In this document: positions 37,605 through 49,257 of the stretch, in pieces
Layout of the letters: each line of letters begins with the position of its first letter
How positions within the stretch are numbered: position 1 is the stretch's first letter
Source: Pilatotrama ljubarskyi
Taxonomy: Eukaryota; Basidiomycota; Agaricomycetes; Polyporales; Polyporaceae
DNA: 64,000 nt
NCBI GenBank assembly: GCA_022385805.1
Contig: MU277679.1
Location: 565,276-629,275, forward strand
Direction of reading: 5' to 3'
Translations under genes and position numbers: made by a program
The notes under the pieces: model-generated
Seen by the model: only the letters and a program-made list of their open reading frames with translations
Databases searched by the model: none
Told to the model about the DNA's origin: nothing

Positions 37605-37873
37605 CCTCCTCGTGGCGTCTTGCACGCTCTGCTCTGGAGTACGCGGCCGTAGATGGATGGGCAGGTTCCTCCCTACGAGGACGCCATTGCAATCCTCCTA
37701 GTCTTGTCGGTCGGTGGATTAGCACAGTGCGCCCCTCAAAGTGGCGTCATAATACCTGTGCGTGCTCAGCCAGTCTATTCGGTATCCGCCTTGGCTTACA
37801 TGCTAGGCCCCAGATCTATGTATTCATACCTGTATTCCTAAGTCCCGCATACAACCTATAGCACATCGGCTGT

Positions 37874-38610
37874 CTAATCGTCTAGTGGCGGCAGCGGGTC
37901 GCTTTCGACCGGCTCACCGAGCGCGACGCGCCTGAACTTTTCGTATGCACGATCAAGGTCGTCGTTCACGATGACGAGATCATGGGCACCCTCCTTCGCA
38001 TACTCAATCTCCTTGAGTGCAGTTGCGAGGCGCTTTGCGACCGCGGCCTCGGTCTCCGTACCCCGACGCTGGAGACGCTCACGGAGCGTAGCAAGAGAGG
38101 GCGGGGAGATGAAGAGATAGACCGGATTGAGATTGGTCGCTTTTATTTGGCGGACGCCCTGGGACGACGGTTGTTCGGGGGAGAGAAAGAGAGTGACACC
38201 CCTCAGAGGGACATACCTGCGCCTCGATGTCGAGCAGACAGCGCCTGCCGGAGTTTTCAATGTCGCGGACGGCCATAAAGCTCGTGCCATACAGGTTGCC
38301 GGAGAACTGGGCGTGCTCGATGAACGCGCCCTGGCGGATGAGCTCCCTGAACTTGTCCTGGGAGACAAAGTGGTAGTCCTTCCCGTCCGTTTCGCCTGCG
38401 CGCGGGGCTCGGGTCGTGTCTGGCGTGGCGGACCAGGCACGCAGTGAGCTGTCAAGCTGGCGGCGACAAGGCAGGGAGTTGCTCACGGGAGACGCTGAAG
38501 CCAAATTTGTCCGGATAATCGGCGAAGAGGCGTTTCAGGAGCGTGCTCTTGCCCACGCCCGACGGCCCAGAGATCACCAGGGGACGCAAGAAATCCGCGG
38601 CAGGCGACAT
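37874..38610 (-). CDS. GUK1: Guanylate kinase
   Basis: Phosphorylates GMP to GDP with ATP. ATG at 38610, stop 37874, three exons. Visible motifs: [20 protein letters not shown] (P-loop), [10 protein letters not shown] (GMP-binding loop, recreated by the first splice), GNLYGTSF and [15 protein letters not shown]. The C-terminus [12 protein letters not shown] is typical. No SH3 or PDZ domain, so this is the free enzyme and not a MAGUK. Divergent from the protein kinase gene over 428 bp. Confidence 0.95.
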
Positions 38611-39038
38611 GGCGAGGAGAGGAAGAGAGAGAACAAGGCAAAGGGCGGGCAGGGAAAGGTGGCGGAGAGAGAGGGCTGGAGAGAGGGCCGCTAAACAATT
38701 CGGACGATAATCTATGTGCCAGAAATGGCAACAAGCGCCTTGGCGACAAATTGTCAAAGTTAGGCACGACGGGCGGGCGTCTATGGGGGTGTTGCAGCTG
38801 CCAGCTGGTCTCGATGCTCGGGGTGGGGATAAGCGCCGGGAGTGATTGAGCGGGAGAAGGGCCGCGCTCGCTCGCCCTTCCAAGCCTCCCACCACTTGCT
38901 TTCTCCCCCCGCCGTCGGGCTGCACGTCCCCCGCCCTCCAGCCCCCGTCGCCCACCCCTTCCTATCCTTACTTCACTTCTCTCTCCTTCCCTCTCCTCGT
39001 TTTCGCCTTCTCTTTCTCCCTATCGCTTCTCGACAACC
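38611..39038. promoter_or_regulatory. Shared promoter GUK1 / YANK-type kinase
   Basis: A 428-bp head-to-head spacer. The half next to the kinase is strongly CT-rich, a common leader composition in these genomes. No TATA seen. Confidence 0.4.
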
Positions 39039-40943
39039 ATGGGCGCTGTCTGCTGCCGCCCCCAGGTACCCTTCTCCTCTCCCCCGCCCTTGCCGGGCTC
39101 TCCGCTGACTCTGCCACTCAGCCCATTGATTTCGATGGGGAAGTCAACCTCTTCCACTTCATCCTCTTGCGGTGCGTAGGGAAGGGTGCTTTCGGCAAGG
39201 TATGTGCTGTCTCCGGGCTCTTGTATGACCCTTGTCTGACCCCGTCCAGGTCCGAGTTGTCCAGCACAAGCAGACGAGGGAGCTTTACGCACTCAAGTAC
39301 ATCAACAAGGCCAAGTGCGTGAAGATGAAGGCGGTCGCGAACATCATCCAGGAACGTAGGCTGCTGGAGGAGGTACGCCCGTCCCGCCCCTACCCCGGTC
39401 ATCCCTGCTCATGCAATCACCGGCATGCGTGTGCAGATCGATCATCCCTTTGTGGTGAACATGAGATACGCATTCCAGGATGACGAGAACTGCTTCTTTG
39501 TTTTGGATCTGATGCTGGGCGGGGACTTGAGATGTGAGCTCTCTGAGTCGTTCAGCCCTATAGAGTCCTCACCACGTTCACTCCACCAGTTCATTTGGAC
39601 CGACTAGGGTCGTTGTCTGAGGAGGCCGTGCGTTACTACGTCGCAGAGCTCTCGTCGGCACTAGCCTTCCTTCACGAACGACGGATAATCCATCGGTGAT
39701 AATATCTCACGCCACGCTGAGACAACTCATTCCCTTGCTCACCATTCCCATAGTGACTTGAAGCCGGACAACATCCTTCTCGACGAGCGAGGGCACGCGC
39801 ATATCACCGACTTCAACATCGCGGTGCACTATTCCGAGCGACGTCTCCTGCAGGGCGTAGCGGGCTCGATGGCTTACATGGCGCCTGAAATCCTGGCCAA
39901 GCGCGGATACACGTACACCATTGACTGGTGGTCCCTCGGCGTTTGCGCATACGAGCTGATCTTTGGCCGTCGTCCATTCCGAGGCAAGACGAACAGCGAC
40001 CTCACACACAGCATCTCGAAGGACACCCTGCGCTTCCCCGAGGACGCTGAGAGCAGGTGTAGCAGAGCAGGCATCCAGGCGCTGAAGGGTGTAAGTCTTC
40101 TTTCCAGCAGCTTCTCGAGCGACACCGCTCGCTGGCGATCCCAGTGCTTGTCTCACTTATCAACGCATGCTGCGGTTTGCTTGCGAGGCGGGAGTCGGCT
40201 AGTGGGCCCTGTCATACCTGATTGATGGTTGATGCGCATTTGTCTAGTTCCTTGAACGTGATCCCTCGAGGCGACTCGGGTGCAAGCCTAATGGAGAGGG
40301 CTTTGAGGAGCTGAAGAGGCATCCTTGGTTCTCAGTGATCGACTGGGATACGCTGGAGAGTAAGGAGCAGACGGCGCCATTCATCCCAGATGTATGTCTC
40401 TTCGTATCTTAATTGTCGCCCGCTGACTCACTGACATATCTTGTATTGGATGTACAGAACAAGAAAGCGAACTTCGATGCGTCGCATGAGCTGGAGGAGT
40501 TGCTGCTCGAGGATAACCCTCTGCGCGCGAAGCAGAGGAAAGAGCGAGACCTTAGCAGCCTAAGCGCCGAAATGAGGCAGATGGAAGAACAGTACGTCAC
40601 CGACCTTCTCTTGCTTCTTGTTCTACATCAATCGCCATCATCAAACCCACTCATAATGACTGCTTCTCTGGTGTTGATCAGGTTCACCCCGTACGACTTC
40701 AAGAAGATGAACCGCCGGTCGTACTACCCGCAGACACAAATCGCATCGCAGATCGTCTCAACCGTCACCGAGACGTCTACTGGCCCAGCTTCTTCGCGGC
40801 CAGTCACCCCCATGACGCTCGCAAACGACGGGACGCAAGAAGGATACCCGTACAACCAGAAGCCAATATCCGACCACGACGTCGGCGTCGTAGAGCCCAC
40901 GTCCGGCGTCGAGATGGCCGAGATCAGCGAAAAGGCCCATTGA
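39039..40943 (+). CDS. Ser/Thr protein kinase, YANK/STK32 type
   Basis: Nine exons (39039-39065, 39122-39199, 39250-39372, 39437-39533, 39590-39695, 39754-40090, 40248-40391, 40458-40591, 40682-40943) give about 435 residues. The N-terminus MGAVCCRPQ suits N-myristoylation at Gly2 plus palmitoylation of the cysteines. Kinase motifs: VGKGAFGKV, ALKYINK (ATP Lys), IIHRDLKPDN (catalytic loop), APE and DWWSLG. The metal-binding DFG is replaced by DFN (ITDFNIAV), the hallmark of the YANK/STK32 branch of AGC kinases. A Ser/Thr-rich C-terminal tail follows. The substrate is unknown; membrane attachment is inferred from the N-terminus. Confidence 0.9.
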
Positions 40944-42126
40944 GGTTCATATACCCCCGCTGATGCCACCCTTGGCCCTCTTGTCGCCCGACTCCGTGCA
41001 TCCTGACTGACCAGGTCCAACCCTTCGGTCGTCCGGGACGGCACGGACTTGGTCAGTCATTTGATAATACTGTTCATCTTGTTTGGTTCTGGTCCCGGTC
41101 TCCGGTGTAGTCCTCGCTTCATCATATATCGATATCCCTCCCATCTCTTCCTTCTCTGTCTCTTTTGGCGTGCCCTCTACCCTCTCTCCATCCCTAACTC
41201 CCAAGACGTTATCCCTACTCGTAACTGTATATGGTCAGCAGTCGCGCCGGTGTTCGGCTTGACCGCCCTTCCCTGGGCCTTGGCCTTCCTCGCTCGCCTC
41301 CGTACGTACGCACATCACGCCCGGATCCCGCTCTCGATCCCCACGACCCCGCGCTATGCCCTTCACGCTCGCGTTCACGCATCGTCTCGCCCGCCTATCA
41401 TATTCTACTCGTACACCCTACTCTCCTTATTCCGCGCGCCTTCTGCGCCCACGCCGTACCTCACACGCTCCTGGTCCCATGTTCCGTTATTTCTCTTCTT
41501 CTCTCTGTGGCTATCCGTATTACCCTACCCTCGTTAATAGCCGGGTGTCGTTCCTGCTTGTGCCCCCCGATATCACTACCCTTGCTTTGTTCCCGGATCG
41601 TGTGCCATACCACTCCCCAGTATCCCGATCTCATCTCTTTTGGTGGCTCTGACCTTGGCTCTGGTCCAGTAGTACGCATCGACTGTGTATGTAGTCGCGA
41701 AATAGTGTTTTTCCCTGCGTGCCGCGACGCCTTCACGTAGAGTGTTGACGGGGTCACGTTCAAGTATTCAATGAGAGTACTACTGAATGTAGTGCTGCTC
41801 TGAGGGACAGCTTCGCCCCCTCGACCCTTGGCATGTACACTCTTCAACCCTTCTGTACATACCCGCGAGATCCCCATCTCCCCAACACCACTTCCCAGAT
41901 CTCGTTTACAATAAGACATGGCTCTGTACCTTGCTGTCGTCTGCATCATCCGAGTCCCTCCCGTAGTCGCGTCTCTTGCATTGTAGATAGTTCAGTCAGA
42001 CTTGCGTTCGTCGCATATATACACCACGCGGCGTCGGGTTACATCTATACGTGTGGTACAGATCTACATACAGCCCCAAGCTATGGATAGAGGAGTCCAA
42101 TGCGTCCGCTCCTGGCTTCAAGCCGC
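40944..42126. other. Convergent spacer, CT-rich
   Basis: About 1.2 kb between convergent stops, strongly pyrimidine-rich on the plus strand around 41050-41650. Open frames here follow the base composition and carry no motif. Probably 3' untranslated sequence of both neighbours. Confidence 0.4.
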
Positions 42127-43677
42127 CTAACTTCCCTTGCGCTTCGCCGACGCAGCCTGGACCTTCCCAGACGGCAGTGCAGCCCCACCGCCTCGGGAGC
42201 CAGAGCTGACGAACGTGTACAGGAGCGACCCGAGGAAGACCATGCCCGCGCCGACGCCGAGCTGCGCGTTCCACCCGTTCCCGAACCACCACACGCTGAA
42301 GCAGAGGCTGATCGCTTTACGTGTCGTCAGCACCAGGTTCGTCGACACAGACGAGACGTGCTATAGGCGTCCAGGCATCGTCACCAATACGTTGTGTGGT
42401 GTAGGGGAGGGAGAAGAGACGTACCGAGGTCAGCTGGTTCACGCCGGAGACGCATGCGAGCTGCGTGAGCATGTTTGCGCCGAGGATCGCGTATGGGACG
42501 AGACTGGACAAACTCCCGAACGTCTGCCGCGACTCGAGGGAGAGGGTGGTTGGGTCCGACAGACCGCTAAAGCCACGCTTGAGGTCCGGTATGAAAAAGA
42601 GAAAGATGGGTAACGAAAGGCAATGCTGCATTGGCCTGGCTTCAGCAGTGTTTCTTTGGAAGAGAATCAATGAACCTACAGTATAGAAGACGCCTTCTTT
42701 CCAATGAGGACCATACTTCGTGTACGTTCGCTCTTGTAACACACCCAGTATGCCGGTGAGCAGGAGGGAGACCGTGAGCATGAATACACCTATAGAGTAT
42801 CTCCCGATGTCCAGCGGGTTGCCTGAGGTCTTAGGAGTGGATGGACGGGAGAGCGTCGCCAGAACAACGCCTGCTGAGACGAACGCTACTGCAGCCTATC
42901 ATGGCGTAAGCTCACTTCACACGTCGCGAGGCATGGCGCGCACGCACGACTTGAGCTATTGAATAGCGCTTCTTGAGCACAAGGTATCCAAGCAGCATCG
43001 AGACCGCAAGACCTGGCAGGCATGTCAACCGTCTCTTCCCTCTTGCATAACGCGGCCATCAAGAGCTCACCGGCAGAGCGGAAGACGATCTGTATCGTGA
43101 GCGGCACTGAGAATGCGAACACCCAGTTATTGAGCAAGGACCCCGAGGCGAGCATGAGTACTTGCGTGGCCCAATTACGCAGAGGTACATGGCGCGGTTT
43201 AAGTCTCGGTATGACACTCCCTTTGGGCAGCACCAGAAATGATGGTAGAGATTGCACTGTGATAAACAGCATCTGGGAGAACGTAAGGGTCGTCCCTGCG
43301 TCCTGGACATGTCAGCAACTGGCACCTATGCAAGCAGACCGCTGAGTGCTTGCTCACCTATGTGTGCGTCCATCTTCAGCAGCTGCTCATAGGACCATAC
43401 GTTTCTGCCAGCGGGACATTAGACGCAGCTCATTCGTCACAAGCGTCCAGCCCCTCACTAACGCGCAGCATCCACCGAAGACAAGACTGAGGATGAAGGT
43501 GTAATCCACAAGGGAGAGCGCGACCGCTTGCGAAGTGCTCTTGCTCTGTGCCTCCGTCTGCTTCGTGTTGACGGTAATGGTTGCACCGTTGGTGCTCGAC
43601 AGAACTCCCGCGCGTCCATTGCTGCTGGAGCTTCGTCCATGTCCGTTAGTTCTTGCAGGTCGTTTCCGCGCAGACAT
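42127..43677 (-). CDS. YEA4: UDP-N-acetylglucosamine transporter, UAA family (Yea4-like)
   Basis: Multi-pass nucleotide-sugar transporter of the SLC35B4/Yea4 group, supplying UDP-GlcNAc for chitin or glycan synthesis in the ER/Golgi. ATG at 43677, stop 42127, about seven exons. After a Ser/Arg-rich cytosolic N-terminus come about ten hydrophobic segments. Family motifs: SLVFGGCCANVWSYEQLL (restored by a gttagt donor splice), TFSQMLFITV, LKPRHVPLRNW, VLQERTYTKYG, GVNQLTS and TRKAISL near the end. The C-terminus ends in a basic KxKxx-like tail (SAKRKGS). Substrate is inferred from the family; UDP-xylose or others are possible. Confidence 0.85.
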
Positions 43678-44647
43678 GGTCGACTGGGAGCAGTGCTACG
43701 ATCTGAGAGGTGAAGACGCGACAGAAGGCTGGCGTATCGAGGTCTGGCCAAGATTCATCGAACAGAGGTACTTCAACGAGTCTCCGAGGCCTCCTGAACT
43801 GATGTGCCACGTCGCGGGGGCCGTGAATGAGGGCGTAAGGGGCAGGGTGGGAGCCATCTGCGGTCAACCGTCAGAGCCGGTGAGAGTCTCAGCCAGTCTC
43901 ACGGACCGCTGCTCCGGAGGACCATTTCGTCTGAGGCACTCGCCGCCTTCGCGACCCGAAGTGCGCAACGGCACGACTCACGAGCCCGCCTGAAAGCACG
44001 CGTATGACGGAAAGTAGGAGCAGGAGCTTGTAGCATTGTCTGCATTCGGCACAGCAGGTCTCCCGTAATGAGGCCGTACATGGGCTGACACAAGTAGTAC
44101 TACTACGAACACACACATCGCTCCGACACGGTCTTCAGAGACACCATCACAGCGAGCAAACATACAACACCTGTAAATGCTGGTTAGCATTTTATTACAT
44201 GATCCAAGAGAAGGTGAAGTTCAGAGAAAGCGGACTATTCGCCAAAGCGAACGCCCGAAGGTAGCTGAGATGTGATTCTGCACCGCAGGGAAACCCTGCT
44301 AAAGCCAAATGCCTCAAACATCATAACGAAGAAGAATGCGCACTGCTTCGTCAAATCAAGGAAGAAAACTCACCATGCAAGCCCTCTGGAACTGGTGGGA
44401 GGTGGACGCTGTGGAGGAGGAAAGCACGAAGGAGGGAGACGCGACGAACGCGAAATTTATACCGCGAGGCACGTTAGGCGCCCGACGGGATCATGGATCG
44501 TGATCTGCCACGCGAGCGCTTCTTCTTGTGCTAGACTCAGCTTGGACTCAGCAGACGCCGTCACTACTCGTCGCACCTCCACAACCGCATCCAGGCTCTG
44601 TTCTGTCTCAGTGTCGCTCTCGCTCTTACAGCCAAATATTGTAGAAC
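43678..44647. promoter_or_regulatory. Divergent region YEA4 / TAF10
   Basis: About 970 bp between divergent starts. No exon with a motif on either strand. Confidence 0.35.
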
Positions 44648-45375
44648 ATGTCTACTCCTTACCAAGACCAGAACCAGTCCGCGGGATACTACGCACCCAC
44701 CCCGACTCCTTCAGCTCCGTCGCCGCACCCACAGCAGTCGACACCCGAATTCACGCAACCAGGCCCGAGCACGTCGCAGCAGTCGCGGCCAAACACAGCT
44801 CAAGATGCTGAGCAGGCGAGGAAGGACAAGACGCTGGCCGAGTTTCTGCTGATGCTCGATGACTATGAGCCTTTGGTGCGTGAAACACCACTGTGTAGCT
44901 AGCGGGCTAGGGTGCACCAGCGGCCAAATGTACTCACACACGCGAGTATAGATACCCAACGAAGTCACGGAGTACTACCTACAAAGAGTAGGCTTTGACT
45001 GTGACGACGTGCGGCTGTGAGTGTCGTCGCAGATATGCGGGATGCAATGATGCTCAAACAAGGCTCGCCCCGTACTCTGGCGCATACAGCAAGCGACTAC
45101 TCTCTCTCGCAGCGCAGAAGTTCGTGTCAGACATCGCTGCCGATGCCTACCAGCACGCTCGGATAAGGGCGAATGCTGCCGGTGGTCGCTCGCGAGCCAC
45201 CCAGTCATCAGGTCCCGCGTCAGTACGGGTGAGTAGAACGTCTTATACCACCAGGCCACCCTCTCTGACAAGTGGCTTAAAGGACAAGACAAAGACGACG
45301 CTCACCATGGATGATCTTAGCGCGGCTCTCGCGGAGTATGGTATCAACTCACGCAAGCCCGAGTTCTACATGTGA
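44648..45375 (+). CDS. TAF10: TFIID/SAGA subunit TAF10
   Basis: Histone-fold subunit shared by TFIID and SAGA. Exons 44648-44875, 44952-45016, 45090-45228 and 45283-45375 give about 174 residues. A Pro/Gln/Ser-rich N-terminus of about 55 residues is followed by the TAF10 domain: TLAEFLLMLDDYEPLIPNEV, TEYYLQRVGFDCDDVRL, then KRLLSLAAQKFVSDIAADAY (histone-fold helix) and the late conserved TLTMDDLSAALAEYGINSRK. All three introns are GT-AG, and each join restores a conserved block. Confidence 0.93.
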
Positions 45376-45634
45376 AGGGACGTGACTTTTTATGGCGCTC
45401 TATGCGCGATAGACCTCTCAGTACGCATATCCTGGACATTTGTATTCTTTCCGCAGATACGGGTGCTCACTTGTACAATATCACCGTAATGCTATCTTGA
45501 GCGATATTCCAACATACGCATGTTGTGACAAAAAGTCCGAGGCTACTGTACGACCGTACGCGCACCTCAGCGTCATGCGGCGGCCCGACCGCATATAAGT
45601 ATCGGTGAGCGCTTTAAACGTATCCGCATAGCCA

Positions 45635-46641
45635 ATGTACTGCAAATCTCATCGAGAATTCAACTCAGATAGACAAGTACTGCAGCACGGTGATTACTGA
45701 ACACGCCACGGCTCACGTAGCCGCCTTCTTCCGGTGGCTACAAAAGCAGGCCTGCGCCACGAGACGCAGAAGCTTCAACACTCTTCTGGACGCAACATGC
45801 CCTCGAAACCGAAGGCTACAAGCGAAGCGGGTGGAGAGTCGCAGAGCGACCAGCGCGATCGTCCTGGCGGCTCCTGCAGGACTCGCTCGAATCGGAACCC
45901 CGCCGCCCAAGTGCGAGTCCCGCCGATCTCGACTTCGCTGCCTGGAGGAATGACTTTTTCGACGCTTCAGTAAGGGTCGCACATCTGCTGCAGTTTGCAA
46001 CTCTGCTCAACCCACCATAGGAAAGCTACGTTTTAATCGATTCCAGCTCGCAAGAGGAGCAAGCGCGTCTAGCGGAACACGCTCATTAGAGCCTCTCCAG
46101 AGCCCTCAGCGCGGATACCTCATCTTGGCCTGCGTGGGCACTGCCGCTGATGGCTCACGCTGCACTCCGCGTCTTCGTGGTAGAGCTGCTGCTGCGCCAG
46201 CAGCGCGAGAGTGCCCACGGAGTTCCCTCAGAGTCGCGGGGGAACGTGAACGTGCAACCGGATCGCAGCATGGACCGTTCAAGGGCCAACAACCGAGCCC
46301 AGCAGCAAGTTGAGGACTCAGGTGAGGCCAGCACGACGGGGTCAAGACAGATCGAACGCAAGGCCTCTGGGGACTTTGCCCGACGGTCGAAGGTCGCGAA
46401 GCCATCGCACACCGAGGTACGCTTATTTTCTGCTGTTCGCATACGTTCTGTTGACCTTGCATGCCGCTCCTACCTCTGCGACTGGCCACCTCAGCGTCGA
46501 GGGTGGGGAGGAGATCGATCTGACCAACTGCTCTTCCGCATACCTGGGTTGCGATTGGACAGCAGGTTCGATACTCGATGGGAGGCGTTGCCGCGGACGC
46601 TCTTCGACCTCCAGGAGGAGGAAGGCAAAGCTTTGCTATAA
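45635..46641 (+). CDS. Unknown protein with two competing 3' splice sites
   Basis: A gene assembled from open frames. Exon 1 is 45635-45676 (ATG TAC TGC...), with a 44-nt intron to 45721-45969. The donor at 45970 (gtaagg) then has two in-phase acceptors: one at 46020 (51-nt intron), which leads after 22 codons to an in-frame TAG at 46087-46089, and one ending exactly at that TAG (120-nt intron), which reads on through 46090-46416 and 46495-46641 to about 254 residues. The frame is open before and after the TAG, and the final intron is also a multiple of three. The protein is Arg/Ser-rich, with FAAWRNDFFDAS and a hydrophobic stretch (PLMAHAALRVFVVELLL). I do not recognise the family. A pseudogene with a nonsense codon is the alternative. 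Confidence 0.42.
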
Positions 46642-47245
46642 AAGGAGCGCCGTTTTATGATGACTGGCTCCGATGAAGTATGCCGGGATCATGGATGTAC
46701 TGCGGGCGTTCGAATATAGCCAATACCTACCATACCTGCACAGTAGCAGTCCCGGGGCCGTAACTCAGCCTCCAAGTAGTGCATGTCCCTGGTAGACTTA
46801 CAAGACCTCTTAGACCGCAAACAGTACTTACATGAACATGCGATCATGCAGCATCTCGGGCATGCAAAACAGGGAGCTTACACCACGCAGACCACGCAGC
46901 CGTCATACAGGATTCTCTCTGGCCGTGAGGGGTCATTTCGCTCATTATGTATTGCAACGTCGTGCCAGCAGAGCGCCAGTGGCCTCCCCTTCCCTGCGAA
47001 TTACAACCAAAAGTAGTGATAGTATAGTACTGGAACGGAGAGCTGACGGCGTGACGATGCCCGTATGGCGACGTAACGTCTCCTGCCGCCTCCTCGTGCG
47101 GACCGTTTTTGTGCGGCCGCGCGAGCGAGGTCGGAGGAGGGGCCTGGAGCCAGGTCGGTTCCGTCATGTATGTCGATCCGCGGCGGTCACAAGACGCTAG
47201 TCTCGTATCGCGGCCTCTGCAGATAAGATAACGCGAGCGGTCAGC
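46642..47245. other. Convergent spacer
   Basis: About 600 bp between the unknown gene and the mitoferrin stop. Nothing supportable in it. Confidence 0.35.
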
Positions 47246-48613
47246 CTACCTCGTCCACTTCGCGCATGACGGGGAAAGTGAAAGCGACGCACTGAAGAAC
47301 TCATACGAGAGCCAGCAGAGCGCGTTGCTCGGCATGAACGTGAGCACGCGCGGCGCAAGCCCGCGCGCGAACCCCTTCAGCCCGTCGCGGTGCCAGATGA
47401 TCCGGAACGCGTCCGCGAGGCCCCTACAGTGCCTGATCTCCGGATCGTGCGACGTCCCGCGTGTCTGGAGGATCGTCTTCGCCACGTCGAGCGGCGTCGT
47501 GACCGCGCCGGCGACGGCCCCCGCGAGCCCGCCCGCAACGATGTGCGTCGCGGGTGAATACGCGCCCCCTGGGTTAAGAAGGGTCTTGAGCTGTTCGTAC
47601 GCGGTGAACTGCACCGCCGTAAACGGGACTGTCATCGTGAGCGTCGTCGGATATGACACGTAGAACGCGCCGAGTCCTTCGTTTCGATACACCGTGCGAG
47701 CGCACACGATTGCAGAGCGAAACTCGGACTTGTGCAGCTGCATGCGTTGCTTGACCACTACGGGGAGAAGGGAGGATAGGCATCGGAAACGGGCGGGACA
47801 GAGAAGGGGCAAGAGAAATGCGTCGGATGCACGGTCATGCGGGATTGGGAGCGGGCATCTCACCGTCGAAGGGGTTCATGAGCGCGTCGCTCGCGATTGT
47901 TGCTGACGCTCCTGCAAGCGCTACACAACGCGCATTTTGATGTCCGTTTTGATATTCGGTGTTCGAAGGGCACGACAGGACGGCTGCGTGTCAGGAAAAT
48001 TCAACGCAGCGAAAAGGGGAAAGACGCACACGTCGCTATCCACTGATTGCTCGCTCCCTCCACGTTCCCGCCCGCCGCCTCCTTCACCAACTCGTACGCA
48101 CCGAAATGCACCGCGTGCGCGGGTCCGGCGCCCATGATCACCGACGACACGCCCCGCCAGAGGGCCCGCATGCCCTCCGTCGAGGATATCCGCGTGAAGG
48201 CGTTGCCGACTCCCGTGTACACCGCTGCTGGCGACGTCGCAAACACTTGCATTCGGGTCTGTTCAGAGGGCCGGGTGGGGAGAAAGGGGCGGCATGTCAG
48301 CAGCAGTCTCTCAGGATCGCTCGGCGAGTCGCACGCACTTTTATGCTGTCTACTGGGAACATGACTGCGTGCTCTGTGATGCCGGCCTGAACCAAGGTAA
48401 CTTCTCAGCCATCCAAATTTTGCTTCGCCTGCCCGTTGCACGGCACCGAGCGGAATTGCGGGCTACTTACAAGAGCACCAGCTGCCATATTGACCTATCG
48501 CATTTCCTCTGTCAGCGCATTGTCATAGTAGCCGAGAAGAAGAAGCTAATGCGCACTCCAAGGCCTGCGTTTGGCGAGAGACCCTCATACTCGATTTCTT
48601 CGATGACCTCCAT
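47246..48613 (-). CDS. MRS4: Mitochondrial iron transporter (mitoferrin)
   Basis: Inner-membrane carrier importing iron for Fe-S cluster and haem synthesis. ATG at 48613, stop 47246, six exons, all GT-AG. Three carrier repeats are visible with PxDxxKTRMQ (VMFPVDSIKTRMQ), NPFDVVKQRMQ and TPLDVAKTILQTRG. MAAGALAGITEH is rebuilt by the splice at 48471. The substrate-site pattern GPAHAVHF and the end MPSNALCWLSYEFF place it in the Mrs3/Mrs4 group rather than other carriers. The N-terminus MEVIEEIEYEGL is acidic, as in relatives. Confidence 0.93.
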
Positions 48614-49257
48614 CGTGGGCGTGCGGGTTTGTGTAAGAGGTGTCTAGACGGGCTTACGGCGTGCGTCAGAGTCTCCGACCAGCTAGTAGGCGTCGACGAC
48701 GGAGTGAGACAGCCCAGAGACGGACGCGGCGAGTCTCGGTGATAGTGGTGGTGGGAGGCTGAGCTGCGGTGAGAACGGAGGGCAGCTGAGGGGACTAGCG
48801 TGCGCGTGACGGAGCCGGGACGCTACTATATAGCAGCAGGAGGTGTGAGGCTGAGCGTTCGTGGGCGTTCCTGCTGAGCTTGGGATGGCTTGCCGGCGAC
48901 CGCTGGGAGAGAGCGACGGGCGAATGGGAAGAGACGGAGGGCGTGGCAGCTCAGCTCAGCTCAGGGCCATTTCTCATCCACAACACACCCACCACACACA
49001 CACGCCGCGCCCTCGGCCAATCGCACGCCGCCCCCAGTCCCATCCAATCGGACCCGAACCTCGGCGGATGAACGGTACACGCTGCTACTACATTCTATGT
49101 GCGACATATACACCCCCGCGCCGAGGGCGCGTTATACAGCTTACACGCAGCCTTTTCTTCGCATCTCGTACTGGTGATGCGACCCCGATGACTCCTACAT
49201 ACGCGTACTGTCGGCCGACGCTGCTAATGGCCGTCGGACCGACTCTATGATGTCTTT
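48614..49257. other. Mitoferrin upstream and HPT1 3' flank
   Basis: About 640 bp. TATATAG on the minus strand near 48832-48838 is a weak TATA candidate for mitoferrin. A short AGCTC repeat lies near 48950-48965. No exon recognised. Confidence 0.35.

Noticed and set aside
41049..41740. Hydrophobic-looking plus-strand frames after the kinase gene
   Set aside because: CT-rich DNA translates to Leu/Ser/Pro/Phe. There is no start context, splice structure or family; most likely 3' untranslated sequence.
48390..48475. Suspected frameshift in mitoferrin at the second intron
   Set aside because: Careful reverse-complementing shows the donor directly after CTT (gtaagt) and the acceptor before GCC GGC, so ALAGITEH is in frame.
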